64,000 bases of DNA from Marinomonas algicola (GTDB lineage Bacteria > Pseudomonadota > Gammaproteobacteria > Pseudomonadales > Marinomonadaceae): contig NZ_CP061941.1 in assembly GCF_014805825.1 (NCBI RefSeq), forward strand, positions 1,054,001-1,118,000, read 5' to 3'. Below the pieces are notes generated by a model. That model saw only the letters and a list, made by a program, of their open reading frames with translations, was not told where the DNA came from and made no database searches. Shown in pieces: positions 9,909 through 18,429 of the stretch. Every line of letters starts with the position of its first letter. The first letter of the stretch is position 1. Position numbers and translations under genes: made by a program.

Positions 9909-10162
9909 AAAATTGTCCTATTTATTATGACGCCAGCAGGGGAAGTAAACAAAAAAGGAATGCCTCACAACCTGATGGCTGTCGAGGTTAAAGATACTTA
10001 CTTTAAACGAGCAGCCGTGATGCAAGGTTTATTCACCTTACATTTTTTTGCTACCTGTTTATAAGAAAATACGTTCATGATGATCTCTTCAAAATTGTGC
10101 ATTTATCCTGCCTAATCCCTCAGCCCCTGTCAATTAAAACTTCAATATTCTTAAAAACTTAT

Positions 10163-10530
10163 CTAAACACCCCAAACCCTATTGGAACATAAAATGTGGG
10201 TCTGGCCTTCAGGCCGACGAAATCATCTAGCCCCGCCAAACCCTCTTGGATCATAAAAGTGTAGGTCGCGTCTTTAGACCGACAAAATCATCTAACCCCG
10301 CCAAACCCTCTTGGATCATAAAGGTGTAGGTCGCGTCTTCAGACCGACAAAACCACCTAACTCCGCCAACCCCCCTTGGATTATAAAAAGTAGGTGCGGT
10401 CTTCAGACCGACAAAACCACCTAACCCCGCCAAACCTTCTTGGATCATAAAAGTGTAGGTCGCGTCTTTAGACCGACAACGCCATCTAGCCGCTCAAAAT
10501 ACCTTTGGAATACAAAAAAAAGCCTACGCC
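10163..10530. repeat. REP-like hairpin array, five 64-65 bp units plus a partial sixth
   Basis: Units start at about 10163, 10227, 10292, 10357 and 10421, with a degenerating sixth from 10486. Each carries a C-rich segment (ctaaccccgccaaacc), then cttggatcataaa, then a hairpin. In units 2, 3 and 5 the hairpin is GTCG-C-GTCT-TY-AGAC-CGAC directly after GTAG. Unit 4 has GTAG then a GGTCT/AGACC stem. Unit 1 has the stem GGCCT/AGGCC instead, so both arms changed together and pairing is kept. A GTAG tetranucleotide 5' of a hairpin is the hallmark of REP elements mobilised by RAYT transposases. The flanks 9909-10162 and 10531-10724 hold nothing else I recognise. Confidence 0.85.
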
Positions 10531-10724
10531 TTTTCGGCTTGTGTCACTGCCATCGTCAGTACAGAGAAGACGTAAGATTTTTATGCATATCGTTTTAATA
10601 GCATCAGCTTAGAGACATGTGGGCAATTTTAAATAATCATTCGTTGCTCGAAATGTAATAGCGGGAATGCGAAAAGTGATTTACTATCAAAGGATAAGAG
10701 CCTCCATACAAGAAATAACAGGCC

Positions 10725-11216
10725 GTGGATAAAGGTGTAAACACGCGCTCTCGTTTTAAATCGATGCAATTACGGTTAACGGATTTAGAAAACTATATTG
10801 AAAGCTTAGATGATGAAATTGATCGTGCGAGCCAAGAAAGCAGTGAATGCCAAGCAATTAGAGATATTCTAGGTGTTGGTCGATTAACGTCATCGGCGTG
10901 ATTAGGTTTAGTGCCAAGCCAACATTCAAGTGGTGGAAAATCGCTTTTATTAGGAATAAGTAAACGTGGTGATTCTTATCTAAGACGTATGTTTACACAT
11001 GGCGCGAGAGCGGTAATAAGGCATTTGAAACTTGAAACCGAGTAAGCCTTATTATGAATGGGTTATGAATTTGCAGTCAAGAATGCATAACAACAAAGTG
11101 ATTGTTGCATTAGCGAATAAACTAGTAAGGGTGTTTGGGCGGTGCTTGCACGAGATCAAAAGTACAATAATAATACAGGCCACCCATTACTTTATTGATG
11201 TTTTTTTGATCACGGT
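10725..11216 (+). pseudogene. Decayed IS110/IS1111-family transposase, C-terminal half
   Basis: A frame from 10725 reads DKGVNTRSRFKS, then a charged helix ending in IRDILGVGRLTSSA, where a TGA falls at 10899-10901. It continues in the same frame with LGLVPSQHSSGGKSLLLG, ISKRGDSYLRRMFTHGARAV and HLKLETE, and is stopped by TAA at 11043-11045. The tail KPYYEWVMNLQSRMHNNKV onward follows in the +1 frame to about 11216. The GVG, SSGGK, GISKRGD, LRR and HGAR signatures are those of the IS110 Transposase_20 domain. About 20 residues normally between GVG and WLGLVP are missing. The N-terminal DEDD half and the IS ends are not seen. Confidence 0.85.
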
Positions 11217-11258
11217 CTAAACTAGAAAAAAACCAAACTCAAGGATGAGGAAAAAACG

Positions 11259-12227
11259 ATGCCAAGGGCCAGAAGCCAACAAGTCAGTTTGTCTGATACA
11301 CCTTACTATCACTGTACTTCTCGATGCGTTCGCCGTGCTTTTTTATGTGGTGAAGACTCTGTCACCGGAAAGAGCTTTGAGCACCGTCGTGGGTGGATCG
11401 AGGCGCGAATTTTATTTTTAGCTCAACTCTTTTCTATCGATATTTGTGCTTATGCGGTGATGAGCAATCACTTGCATATTGTGCTGCATCTTGATGAAAA
11501 ACAAGCCAAAAATTGGTCTACTCATGAGGTGTTGAGGCGCTGGCATGCATTGCATAAAGGCACGTTATTCACTCAACAATACGCTCGTGGCGATACCATG
11601 CCGGACTATGCCATAGAATTAGCAGAAAGGTCGGCGGAAGCGTATCGAGAAAGATTGTCTGACATCAGCTGGTTTATGCGGGAATTAAATGAACCGATTG
11701 CCCGCCAATCCAATGTTGAAGATGGCTGTACGGGACGGTTTTGGGAGGGGCGCTTTAAGTCTCAGGCGTTGTTAGACGAAGCCTCTGTTTTGGCTTGCAT
11801 GGCGTACGTTGATCTTAATCCTATTCGAGCTGGTGTAGCTGAGAAACCGGAAACATCAGAATTTACCAGCATCAAGAAACGAGTGAAAGCGGCGGGAGAA
11901 GGTGCTCAACCCAACGCTTTGTATCCTTTTATTGGTGATGAGCACAAAGATAAAAACAAAGGGATCTTATTTAAGTTAACGGATTATCTTGAACTGGTTG
12001 ATATGACAGGTCGTATTGTTCGACAAGACAAGATAGGCTCGATTGACTTGTCGCTTTCACCCATTTTACAGCGTCTTGGAATATCATCTGACAACTGGCT
12101 AACGATCGCTATTAAGTTCGAGCAAAATACTCATAGCGTGGTTGGTCAGGAAAACAGCATAACCCGTTACAAAAACGCCCAACCAAGGTCAAGGCCGAAT
12201 AAACGGTGTTGTCGATTACTTGCCTAG
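11259..12227 (+). CDS. REP-associated tyrosine transposase (RAYT, Y1/HUH family)
   Basis: 322 residues with GGATGAGG ahead of the ATG. The N-terminal RARSQQVSLSDTPYYHCTSR and VRRAFLCGED, the HUH motif HLH at residues 71-73 (MSNHLHIVLH), GRFWEGRFKSQALLDE near 160-175 and YVDLNPIRAG with a candidate catalytic Tyr183 match the Y1 transposases (COG1943-like) found as single genes with REP elements. These enzymes nick single-stranded REP hairpins next to GTAG-type tetranucleotides. This member is longer than the about 150-180-residue RAYTs of enterics. It lies 0.73 kb from the REP-like array. The gene looks intact. Confidence 0.88.
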   Translation: MPRARSQQVSLSDTPYYHCTSRCVRRAFLCGEDSVTGKSFEHRRGWIEARILFLAQLFSIDICAYAVMSNHLHIVLHLDEKQAKNWSTHEVLRRWHALHKGTLFTQQYARGDTMPDYAIELAERSAEAYRERLSDISWFMRELNEPIARQSNVEDGCTGRFWEGRFKSQALLDEASVLACMAYVDLNPIRAGVAEKPETSEFTSIKKRVKAAGEGAQPNALYPFIGDEHKDKNKGILFKLTDYLELVDMTGRIVRQDKIGSIDLSLSPILQRLGISSDNWLTIAIKFEQNTHSVVGQENSITRYKNAQPRSRPNKRCCRLLA

Positions 12228-12406
12228 TGTAACCAAAGGTTTTATTTCAAATTCCCCCGAGCCTTACTAAGCGGTAAGCAGATTTACTCGCCTCAAAATC
12301 ACTATTTTCGTCTAGCCAGATAACAATAAAGACGGTTTCTTATTAAAAATTGAGTTTTTTATGTTTCTAATACTTAAACGAATCAAAATATTAAAAGTCT
12401 TTTCTG

Positions 12407-12519
12407 ATGTTTTAATATTGGGTGTCTATGGTAAATTAATGTTTTAATATTGGGTGTCTACGGTAAATTACTGTCTATGGTAAATTAATGTTTTAATATT
12501 GGGTGTCTACGGTAAATTA
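12407..12519. repeat. 32-bp tandem repeat, three copies plus one partial
   Basis: Copies at 12407-12438, 12439-12470 and 12488-12519 are identical except for one T/C position. A 17-base partial copy (12471-12487) repeats only the 3' half. The unit contains ttttaatattgggtgtctaYggtaaatta. The array ends 28 bp before the HAD phosphatase ATG, so it may overlap that gene's promoter. The rest of 12228-12547 has no gene that I can see. Confidence 0.9.
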
Positions 12520-12547
12520 ACTGTTGAATATATAGATAAGGATAACT

Positions 12548-13222
12548 ATGAATATAAAAGCCATTCTTTTTGATCACGATGGAACCATTGCGGACTCAGA
12601 GCAAGCGCATTTTGAAATGTGGAGAGAGGTGCTACATAAGTATAATGTTGATCTGTCTCATGAAGAGTACAAAAGCCAGTATGCAGGAATTCCAACCACA
12701 GAAAATGCTAAAACAATTGTAGAGAATCATTCCCTAGACGTTGAGCCAATAACACTTGTATTAGCTAAAACGGAAATCACAAATGCTTATTTGGCTAAAC
12801 AGGCTTTTCCTCTTATGAGTGGTGCACTTGAATCCGTTCGTTATTTCTATGAACAAGGTTTACAAGTTGGTATTGTCACTGGAGCTGGAAGAGAGGGTGT
12901 AAATATCACACTAAAGAATCACGGGTTTGAAAAGTATGTATCTGTGGTCGTTTCCGGTGATGATGTAGAGCACAGTAAGCCTGCTCCTGATTGTTATTTA
13001 TTGGCTGCAGACAAATTAGGGCGACAGCCATCGGAATGTCTGGCGATTGAAGACACCTATAACGGAAGTCTTGCTGCCATTCGAGCAAACATGAAATGCA
13101 TTGGCGTTTCATCATCGCATAGTGTGCGTGATGCGTTTTCCAAAACGGTCTACGAATGCAGTGACTTGGGTAAAGCCACAAAATGGATAGCAGAGAATGT
13201 TCAGCTGCAATCAAGCCGTTAA
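12548..13222 (+). CDS. HAD-superfamily hydrolase, beta-phosphoglucomutase-like
   Basis: 224 residues with AAGGATAACT before the ATG. HAD motifs are complete: FDHDGT with nucleophile Asp9 and acid/base Asp11, GIVTGAG (motif II), HSKPAPDCY with the motif III Lys, and IEDTYNGSLAA with the acidic motif IV. A helical cap lies between residues 15 and 85. The closest groups are phosphoglycolate phosphatase, beta-phosphoglucomutase and sugar-phosphatase HADs. Substrate cannot be read from the sequence. It stands alone after the repeat region and is convergent with the TetR gene. Confidence 0.85.
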   Translation: MNIKAILFDHDGTIADSEQAHFEMWREVLHKYNVDLSHEEYKSQYAGIPTTENAKTIVENHSLDVEPITLVLAKTEITNAYLAKQAFPLMSGALESVRYFYEQGLQVGIVTGAGREGVNITLKNHGFEKYVSVVVSGDDVEHSKPAPDCYLLAADKLGRQPSECLAIEDTYNGSLAAIRANMKCIGVSSSHSVRDAFSKTVYECSDLGKATKWIAENVQLQSSR

Positions 13223-13350
13223 TACACGATTCCACTGCTGTAAAAGCCGAACGTCATTGAATTACTTTATTGGTGTCATTCTTGATTTTTTCGGCCTTGA
13301 TCTTTTCTTGTCGATCCTCTTAGAGGAAGCATCGAACAGCCATATCCGGG

Positions 13351-13989
13351 CTAGCAATGGTAGTCACCGTTACTCGGTGCTGTTGTGTTTATAGATCCCG
13401 TAATCTCAGGGCGTTTTAGTTCGCTATTTAATCGAGAAACGATACGTTGTTTTGCTCGCTTTAAAAAGTCTTTTTGTATTGAAGGCGAAAAAGAACGGGC
13501 GATGGCGACAGTACCCACTAACGAGACGACCGTTTCTTCAGCTAAGGCCTTTGCTTCTTGGCTACCGCGTTTTTCTAGAATACCTTCTAGACGCTCAACG
13601 AGATTATCAAAGCAAGCTTGATAAGCTTTTCGAACCTTTTCTTCCTTATGGGCGGCATCCGTTACTAAAAACTCCAGTGGTGAAGGCTCACTATTTTTAT
13701 TTCCCCAATTCAGATAGCGAGTTACTAAGGCTTTAATGTGAGTTTCTTTGCTTTCTGTTTGCTTATCGTCACGGGCCCAAAACGCATTGGAGGTCGCAAA
13801 CTGCATTGCCGCTTCATACAAGCTGCTCTTACCTGAAAAGTGCGCATAAAAAGCGCCGTGCGTCATATTCGCTTGTTTCATTATTTGCGTTAGGGTGACT
13901 CGATCAAAACCCTGTGAACAAAATAACTTCGCGGCGGCTTGTAATATCCGCTGGCGTGTTTGTTCTTTATGTTCAGGTGTGTAAGGCAT
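13351..13989 (-). CDS. TetR/AcrR-family transcriptional regulator
   Basis: 212 residues with GGAG seven bases before the ATG. The N-terminal helix-turn-helix (RQRILQAAAKLFCSQGFDRVTLTQIMKQ split across residues 12-39, then MTHGAFYAHFSGKSSLYEAA) is typical of TetR. The middle resembles regulators with a TetR_C-like ligand domain, and the last 20 residues are polar and probably disordered. It is divergent from the ketosynthase gene at 14127 with a 137-bp shared region, so it probably controls that gene and itself. The ligand is unknown. Confidence 0.88.
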   Translation of the reverse strand: MPYTPEHKEQTRQRILQAAAKLFCSQGFDRVTLTQIMKQANMTHGAFYAHFSGKSSLYEAAMQFATSNAFWARDDKQTESKETHIKALVTRYLNWGNKNSEPSPLEFLVTDAAHKEEKVRKAYQACFDNLVERLEGILEKRGSQEAKALAEETVVSLVGTVAIARSFSPSIQKDFLKRAKQRIVSRLNSELKRPEITGSINTTAPSNGDYHC

Positions 13990-14126
13990 AAATTTCTCCT
14001 TCTGGCAGCCGACTCAAAATGGATATAGGAACATGGTAGCAGAGGTTTTTAATATTATCTTGATCATATAAAGACTTTCTCTAGCATGAGGTTTTTCTTT
14101 GTGTCGCAACAAAAGAGGGTGAACTT

Positions 14127-15395
14127 ATGTCGCTTAAAGATCGTATTGTAATAACCGGAATGGGGTTAGTATCGCCCCTTGGATTAGGTGTCGGGTCTGT
14201 GTGGCAACGTTTGCTTCGTGGCGAGTCCGGAGTCCGCTTATTACCAACCACATTAACAGATGTTCTGAGCACTCATATTGCCGGACAAGTTCCAAGTCAC
14301 AAAGAGCAAGATAATGGCTTGAACGAAGCTGATTATCTCTCTTCTAAAGAGCGTAAACGGGTCGATTTGTTTACCTTATTTGCTCTTGCGGCGGCGCAGG
14401 AGGCGTTAGCACAAGCGGATTGGAAGCCATCAAGCATTGCGGATCAGGAAGCAACAGCAACCATTATTGCAACGGGCATTGGTGGCTTACCGACCATTAC
14501 TCATGCTCAATCTGTGTTGACAAACCAAGGTGCTCGTAGGTTATCGCCTTTTACGGTTCCAGCCTTCCTTGCGAACTTAGCGGCCGGTAATGTTTCCATC
14601 AAATATGGATTCAAAGGGCCGCTCGGTACGCCAGTCACAGCCTGTGCGGCAGGGGTGCAAGCTATTGGTGATGCAATGCGTCTGTTGCGAACAGGCGAAG
14701 CAAAAGTGGCTTTAGCTGGTGGAACCGAAGCTTGCATCGATCCTTTGTCTCTTTCTGGTTTTGGTGCTCTAAAAGCGCTTTCCACTCGAAGCGATGATCC
14801 AACCAAAGCGTCTCGCCCTTTCGATAAAGATCGTGAAGGCTTTGTTATGGGTGAGGGAGCGGGTTTAGTCGTATTAGAAACCCTTGAACATGCCTTAGCC
14901 CGCGGTGCAACGCCTTTAGTTGAAGTGGTTGGATACGGCACAAGTGCCGATGCTTACCATTTAACTTCTGGACCAGAAAGTGGTGAAGGGGCTGCTCGTG
15001 CTATTAACACCGCTTTAGCGATGGCAAACATAAACGCTGACAAAATTGGTTATGTAAATGCTCACGCAACCTCGACGCTTATTGGAGATCGTGGCGAGAT
15101 AAATGCGCTCAGAAAAGTGTTTGGAGACAAGATAAATGCCGTTGCCATTTCATCCACGAAATCGTCGACCGGGCATTTGTTGGGGGCGGCTGGTGGTGTG
15201 GAAACTATTTTTAGTGCTCAAGTAATACGCTCTGGTATGTTGCCGCCAACCCTCAATTTAGAGAATGTTGAAGACAGTATGGCTGATCTTGATCTGGTGC
15301 CATTGGTTTCGCGTGTAAAAAATGTAAAGTACGTTTTGTGTAATGGTTTCGGTTTTGGCGGCGTGAATGCCGCGTTAGTATTGAAGCGTTATTAA
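14127..15395 (+). CDS. Beta-ketoacyl-ACP synthase, FabF type (stand-alone)
   Basis: 422 residues with AGAGGGTGAACTT before the ATG. The thiolase-fold condensing enzyme has the full Cys-His-His triad: VTACAAGVQ (Cys), GYVNAHATST (His) and KSSTGHLLGAAGG (Lys and His). N-terminal RIVITGMGLVSPLG and GVMGEGAG-like FVMGEGAGLVVLE are also FabF/KAS II features. It extends acyl-ACP by two carbons. It is not next to fabD, fabG or acpP, so it is probably a secondary ketosynthase under the divergent TetR. Whether it makes a special fatty acid cannot be told from this window. Confidence 0.88.
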   Translation: MSLKDRIVITGMGLVSPLGLGVGSVWQRLLRGESGVRLLPTTLTDVLSTHIAGQVPSHKEQDNGLNEADYLSSKERKRVDLFTLFALAAAQEALAQADWKPSSIADQEATATIIATGIGGLPTITHAQSVLTNQGARRLSPFTVPAFLANLAAGNVSIKYGFKGPLGTPVTACAAGVQAIGDAMRLLRTGEAKVALAGGTEACIDPLSLSGFGALKALSTRSDDPTKASRPFDKDREGFVMGEGAGLVVLETLEHALARGATPLVEVVGYGTSADAYHLTSGPESGEGAARAINTALAMANINADKIGYVNAHATSTLIGDRGEINALRKVFGDKINAVAISSTKSSTGHLLGAAGGVETIFSAQVIRSGMLPPTLNLENVEDSMADLDLVPLVSRVKNVKYVLCNGFGFGGVNAALVLKRY

Positions 15396-15400
15396 GGTGA

Positions 15401-15541
15401 ATGAGGCAACGAGTAGAAAATTTTCATAGAGTCATCGATGCTCATGCACCCACTACTTTATTAGCATTAGATAATTACTGTCTAAAAAAACGCATACTCA
15501 AGGATGAGTTGTTAATTATGATTAGGGTAAGACTCGAATAA
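15401..15541 (+). CDS. Possible 46-residue ORF after the ketosynthase
   Basis: An ATG five bases after the ketosynthase stop opens a 46-codon frame (MRQRVENFHRVIDAHAP at the start, LIMIRVRLE at the end). AAGG lies only three bases before the ATG, which is closer than usual. The composition is basic and no family is recognised. It may be chance or the remains of a gene. The rest of 15396-15615 has no other candidate. Confidence 0.25.
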   Translation: MRQRVENFHRVIDAHAPTTLLALDNYCLKKRILKDELLIMIRVRLE

Positions 15542-15615
15542 AATGAGTTTGCTGCAGTACGTTATTGTTAACTAAGCTATAACTATATATTGAAACACAA
15601 TAGACGAGATTCAGT

Positions 15616-15966
15616 ATGGGATTGGCCATTAATGGCTGTGATACGAGTGCATTCTCTTCATCACAAAGCCCGCTACAAATAGAAAGACGACAGCAAGAGC
15701 GACAAGAACAAGATCGTGTCGGCCCAGATACATTAACGTCAGATGATATTGTCAATAACCTAACCGCGCTGCTTGGAGCAGAGGCGTCTGCTGTTCAAAA
15801 GCCAGATGGAAGTATTGATTATCACGTTGTCCAAGCCTTACTAGAGTCTCATCAGACAAAACCGTTACTTGAGCATAATTCACTAGAAAAACAACCCCTT
15901 ACTTACCAAGAAAAGGTGAAAGAGCCCTCGCAAGCTTTGGGGCAAATTTTAAATGTCACGGCCTAA
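15616..15966 (+). CDS. Conserved-looking hypothetical protein
   Basis: 116 residues, not recognised. The N-terminus is Ser/Cys-rich. Residues 23-36 are a charged Arg/Gln/Glu stretch (ERRQQERQEQDR), and residues 41-80 could form helices (TLTSDDIVNNLTALLGAEAS). No signal peptide or membrane segment is evident, so it is probably cytoplasmic. No convincing Shine-Dalgarno beyond GAGATTCAGT is seen. It sits between the ketosynthase and elaA in the same direction. Confidence 0.5.
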   Translation: MGLAINGCDTSAFSSSQSPLQIERRQQERQEQDRVGPDTLTSDDIVNNLTALLGAEASAVQKPDGSIDYHVVQALLESHQTKPLLEHNSLEKQPLTYQEKVKEPSQALGQILNVTA

Positions 15967-16046
15967 TACGTGTGTCTTTAAAAGCTTCTACCCTTTTCTA
16001 TTCGGTTTTTGTATTCTTAATCCTTTTTATTTAGATAGATGGTTTT

Positions 16047-16508
16047 ATGAAATTGGATTTTAAATGGTCTCGAATCGAAGACTTGTCCTCTATTGAATTA
16101 TTTACAATCATTAAGGCAAGAGAAGCGGTTTTTGTTGTGGAACAAGAATGTCCTTATCAAGAAACGGATGAAATGGACTTACAGTCTTGGCACCTAGTTG
16201 TATCTATAGAGGATCAATTGGTTGCTTACGTACGTGTTGTTGATCCAGGCATTAAATATGAGCTCCCTTCCATTGGTCGAGTGATGACATGCTTAGAAGT
16301 TAGGCATTTAAAGATTGGTCGCCCGTTGATGAAGGAAGCCATTCGTTTCACTGAAGAAAAATACCCGAATACAGGGATAAAAATAGGCGCTCAAGTGTAT
16401 TTGCAAAAATTTTATGAATCGCTAGGTTTTGCCGCCGTTAATGAGCCTTACGATGAAGATGGAATTTTACATATTGATATGATTAAAGCCGATATCAATG
16501 AAGCCTAA
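16047..16508 (+). CDS. elaA: GNAT-family N-acetyltransferase, ElaA type
   Basis: 153 residues, the same length as E. coli ElaA. The conserved ElaA features are present: IIKAREAVFVVEQECPYQE near the N-terminus, WHLVVSIEDQLVAYVRVVD, IGRVMTCLEVRHLKIGRPLM (the acetyl-CoA-binding region, with a degenerate RxxGxG loop) and IGAQVYLQKFYESLGF. The natural acceptor of ElaA proteins is not established. The gene is monocistronic in appearance. Confidence 0.88.
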   Translation: MKLDFKWSRIEDLSSIELFTIIKAREAVFVVEQECPYQETDEMDLQSWHLVVSIEDQLVAYVRVVDPGIKYELPSIGRVMTCLEVRHLKIGRPLMKEAIRFTEEKYPNTGIKIGAQVYLQKFYESLGFAAVNEPYDEDGILHIDMIKADINEA

Positions 16509-17048
16509 AAGGGCCTCTTGGGGGATAGAGTAATATGAATCAAAGGTTTTTTGTAGAGCATGGACGTTTACTGGTTCACCCGTCTTTTAACTGCACAATT
16601 GAGTAAAGATGTATTTATCTCATCGATAACTTGCTTTGAGGCAAGCCACAAATGTTCAGTACAGGTTTTGGCCGGTTTCTTGAGGTAAAATCATCCGTAT
16701 TCCCTTTTTTGTTGGGTTAATGTGTTGTTGCTAATGTTTCATTTTGGTTAATGAACTGTGCAGGAAAAAAATAACATTTCTAAGTGAGCGCTATTTTGAG
16801 CTTACCACCTTATTAATCAATGGGTGTAAGGGTCATTTTTAGAAAAAATGGTGATAGGATTCGGCGCCTCGCATCAGGTATTGATCGCACAGAAGGCGCT
16901 TCTTGCTGTTTTTATAATATCGGCTGAGCCATCTTCCTTTTGAGAAAATTGCTCAATTTGCGTTTAACCTGGTTTCACTGTCTGACGATAAAGTGCTATT
17001 TAAAAAGCATCCTAGTTGGCTCATTTTAAGAAAGATGTTGTTTGTTTT
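16509..17048. other. Non-coding gap before the FucP-like gene
   Basis: 540 bp with many stops in all frames. No RNA family, repeat or conserved frame was recognised. A promoter for the downstream sugar transporter presumably lies here, but I could not place it. Confidence 0.5.
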
Positions 17049-18362
17049 ATGAAAAATCAAAATACAGGCTATCAAAAATCGCCTTCCTCCTTGTTTGTTT
17101 ATCCGCATATGAGATTGGCTTTTATTCTTCTCATTACCTGTTTTGCTGCTTGGGGAGTGGCTGCAAACATGACGGACCCACTGGTAAAAGTGTTCAGTAA
17201 AATTTTCACTATGAGCACGTTTGAATCGGCGTTGGTGCAGTTTGCCTATTATGGTGCCTACTTTTGCTTAGCGTTACCTGCGGCTTTTATTAATGCTAGG
17301 TATTCATATAAAGCGGGTGTATTAACAGGGCTTGGCTTAGCTATTTTAGGGGCTTTTGCGTTTTATCCTGCAAGCGTGTCTATGACTTATGGTTTTTTCT
17401 TACTGGCGTTGTTTATCCTAGCGGCAGGCTTGTCTATTTTAGAGACCTCAGCGAACCCTTTTGTTATGGCAATGGGGCCGGAGGGGAGTGCGACGCGGCG
17501 TTTGAATTTGGCGCAAGCTTTTAATCCAGTGGGCACCAATATAGGGGTATTTTTAGCAGCGACCTTGATCTTACCGAACTTAAATCCAGCTACAGCAGAG
17601 CAAAGAGCCAATATGACGCCAGAGCTCTTAAGAAGCATTCAGTCGACTGAATTAAATGCCGTCATGATGCCCTATGTTGGTATGGCATTTGTGCTCGTTG
17701 TCATTTGGTTGCTGATTTTTTTAATGCGCTTGCCAAAATCTACTTCTGAAGTTGCTGTCGCGAAGGCGGATCATACACCAATGGTGGATTTTTCCGCGAC
17801 TTTGGGTCGTTTACTGAAAAGACGTCAATATCGTTGGGGTGTCGTGGCTCAGTTCTTTAATGTGGCGGCGCAAACTTGCACTTGGACTTTTACTATTCAA
17901 TATGTGCAAAAAAGTTTGGGCATGAGCGAAGTGAGTGCTTCCGATTACTTGCAATATAGTTTGATTCTCTTTTTAGTATCGCGATTTGTTATGACTTGGT
18001 TGATGGGGTTCTTTCGTCCTGCTGTATTGTTGGCGATATTAGCTTTGTCGGGCTCGTTATTGTGTTTATATGCTGCCTTTTCACCTGGTATTACTGGTAT
18101 TTGGGCCATTGTTGCGGTTTCAGCATGTTTGTCGTTGATGTTCCCTACCATTTACGGAATTGCTTTAAATGGTTTGGGTAATGATACTAAATTTGGCTCT
18201 GCAGGTTTAGTTATGGCGATTCTTGGTGGTGCCATTATGCCGCTTGTACAAGGTGCTGTGATTGATACTTACGGTGCTGTTATTTCTTATGTTGTGCCAG
18301 CCGTATGTTTTTTAGTCGTGGCGAGTTATGGCTTATTTACTATAAAGAGGGCTCAAGATTAA
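17049..18362 (+). CDS. Sugar:proton symporter, FucP family (MFS)
   Basis: 437 residues from ATG 17049, which gives a short hydrophilic N-terminus before the first membrane helix. An upstream TTG at 17016 is in frame but less likely. About twelve hydrophobic segments are seen. The FucP-type features include LLITCFAAWGVAANMTDPL, FAYYGAYFCLALPAA, LSILETSANPFVMAMG, RRLNLAQAFNPVGTNIG and FPTIYGIALNGLG. FucP proteins import L-fucose or related hexoses with a proton. No fucose catabolic gene is adjacent, so the substrate is open. A strong terminator follows. Confidence 0.87.
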   Translation: MKNQNTGYQKSPSSLFVYPHMRLAFILLITCFAAWGVAANMTDPLVKVFSKIFTMSTFESALVQFAYYGAYFCLALPAAFINARYSYKAGVLTGLGLAILGAFAFYPASVSMTYGFFLLALFILAAGLSILETSANPFVMAMGPEGSATRRLNLAQAFNPVGTNIGVFLAATLILPNLNPATAEQRANMTPELLRSIQSTELNAVMMPYVGMAFVLVVIWLLIFLMRLPKSTSEVAVAKADHTPMVDFSATLGRLLKRRQYRWGVVAQFFNVAAQTCTWTFTIQYVQKSLGMSEVSASDYLQYSLILFLVSRFVMTWLMGFFRPAVLLAILALSGSLLCLYAAFSPGITGIWAIVAVSACLSLMFPTIYGIALNGLGNDTKFGSAGLVMAILGGAIMPLVQGAVIDTYGAVISYVVPAVCFLVVASYGLFTIKRAQD

Positions 18363-18403
18363 CGGGTACATTTAGCTCTATAAAGTTAAGACTAATTGGA
18401 TTG

Positions 18404-18429
18404 GCCTCGCATATTGCGGGGCTTTTTTT
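18404..18429 (+). terminator. Rho-independent terminator after the FucP-like gene
   Basis: The seven-base stem GCCTCGC (18404-18410) pairs with GCGGGGC (18416-18422, one G-U) around ATATT. A run of seven T follows. Confidence 0.9.

Noticed and set aside
10251..10448. Minus-strand frame with repeated MIQEGLAGL-type segments
   Set aside because: It is the translation of the 65-bp REP-like repeats in an open frame. The repeat length of 64-65 bp breaks the frame from unit to unit and there is no ribosome-binding site.
10163..10530. CRISPR array
   Set aside because: Units are 64-65 bp with no constant repeat of 24-40 bp and variable spacer; the whole unit is conserved, and no cas genes are near.
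14507..14941. Minus-strand frame inside the ketosynthase gene
   Set aside because: Shadow of the conserved coding frame, with Ser/Pro/Ala-rich sequence typical of antisense frames.
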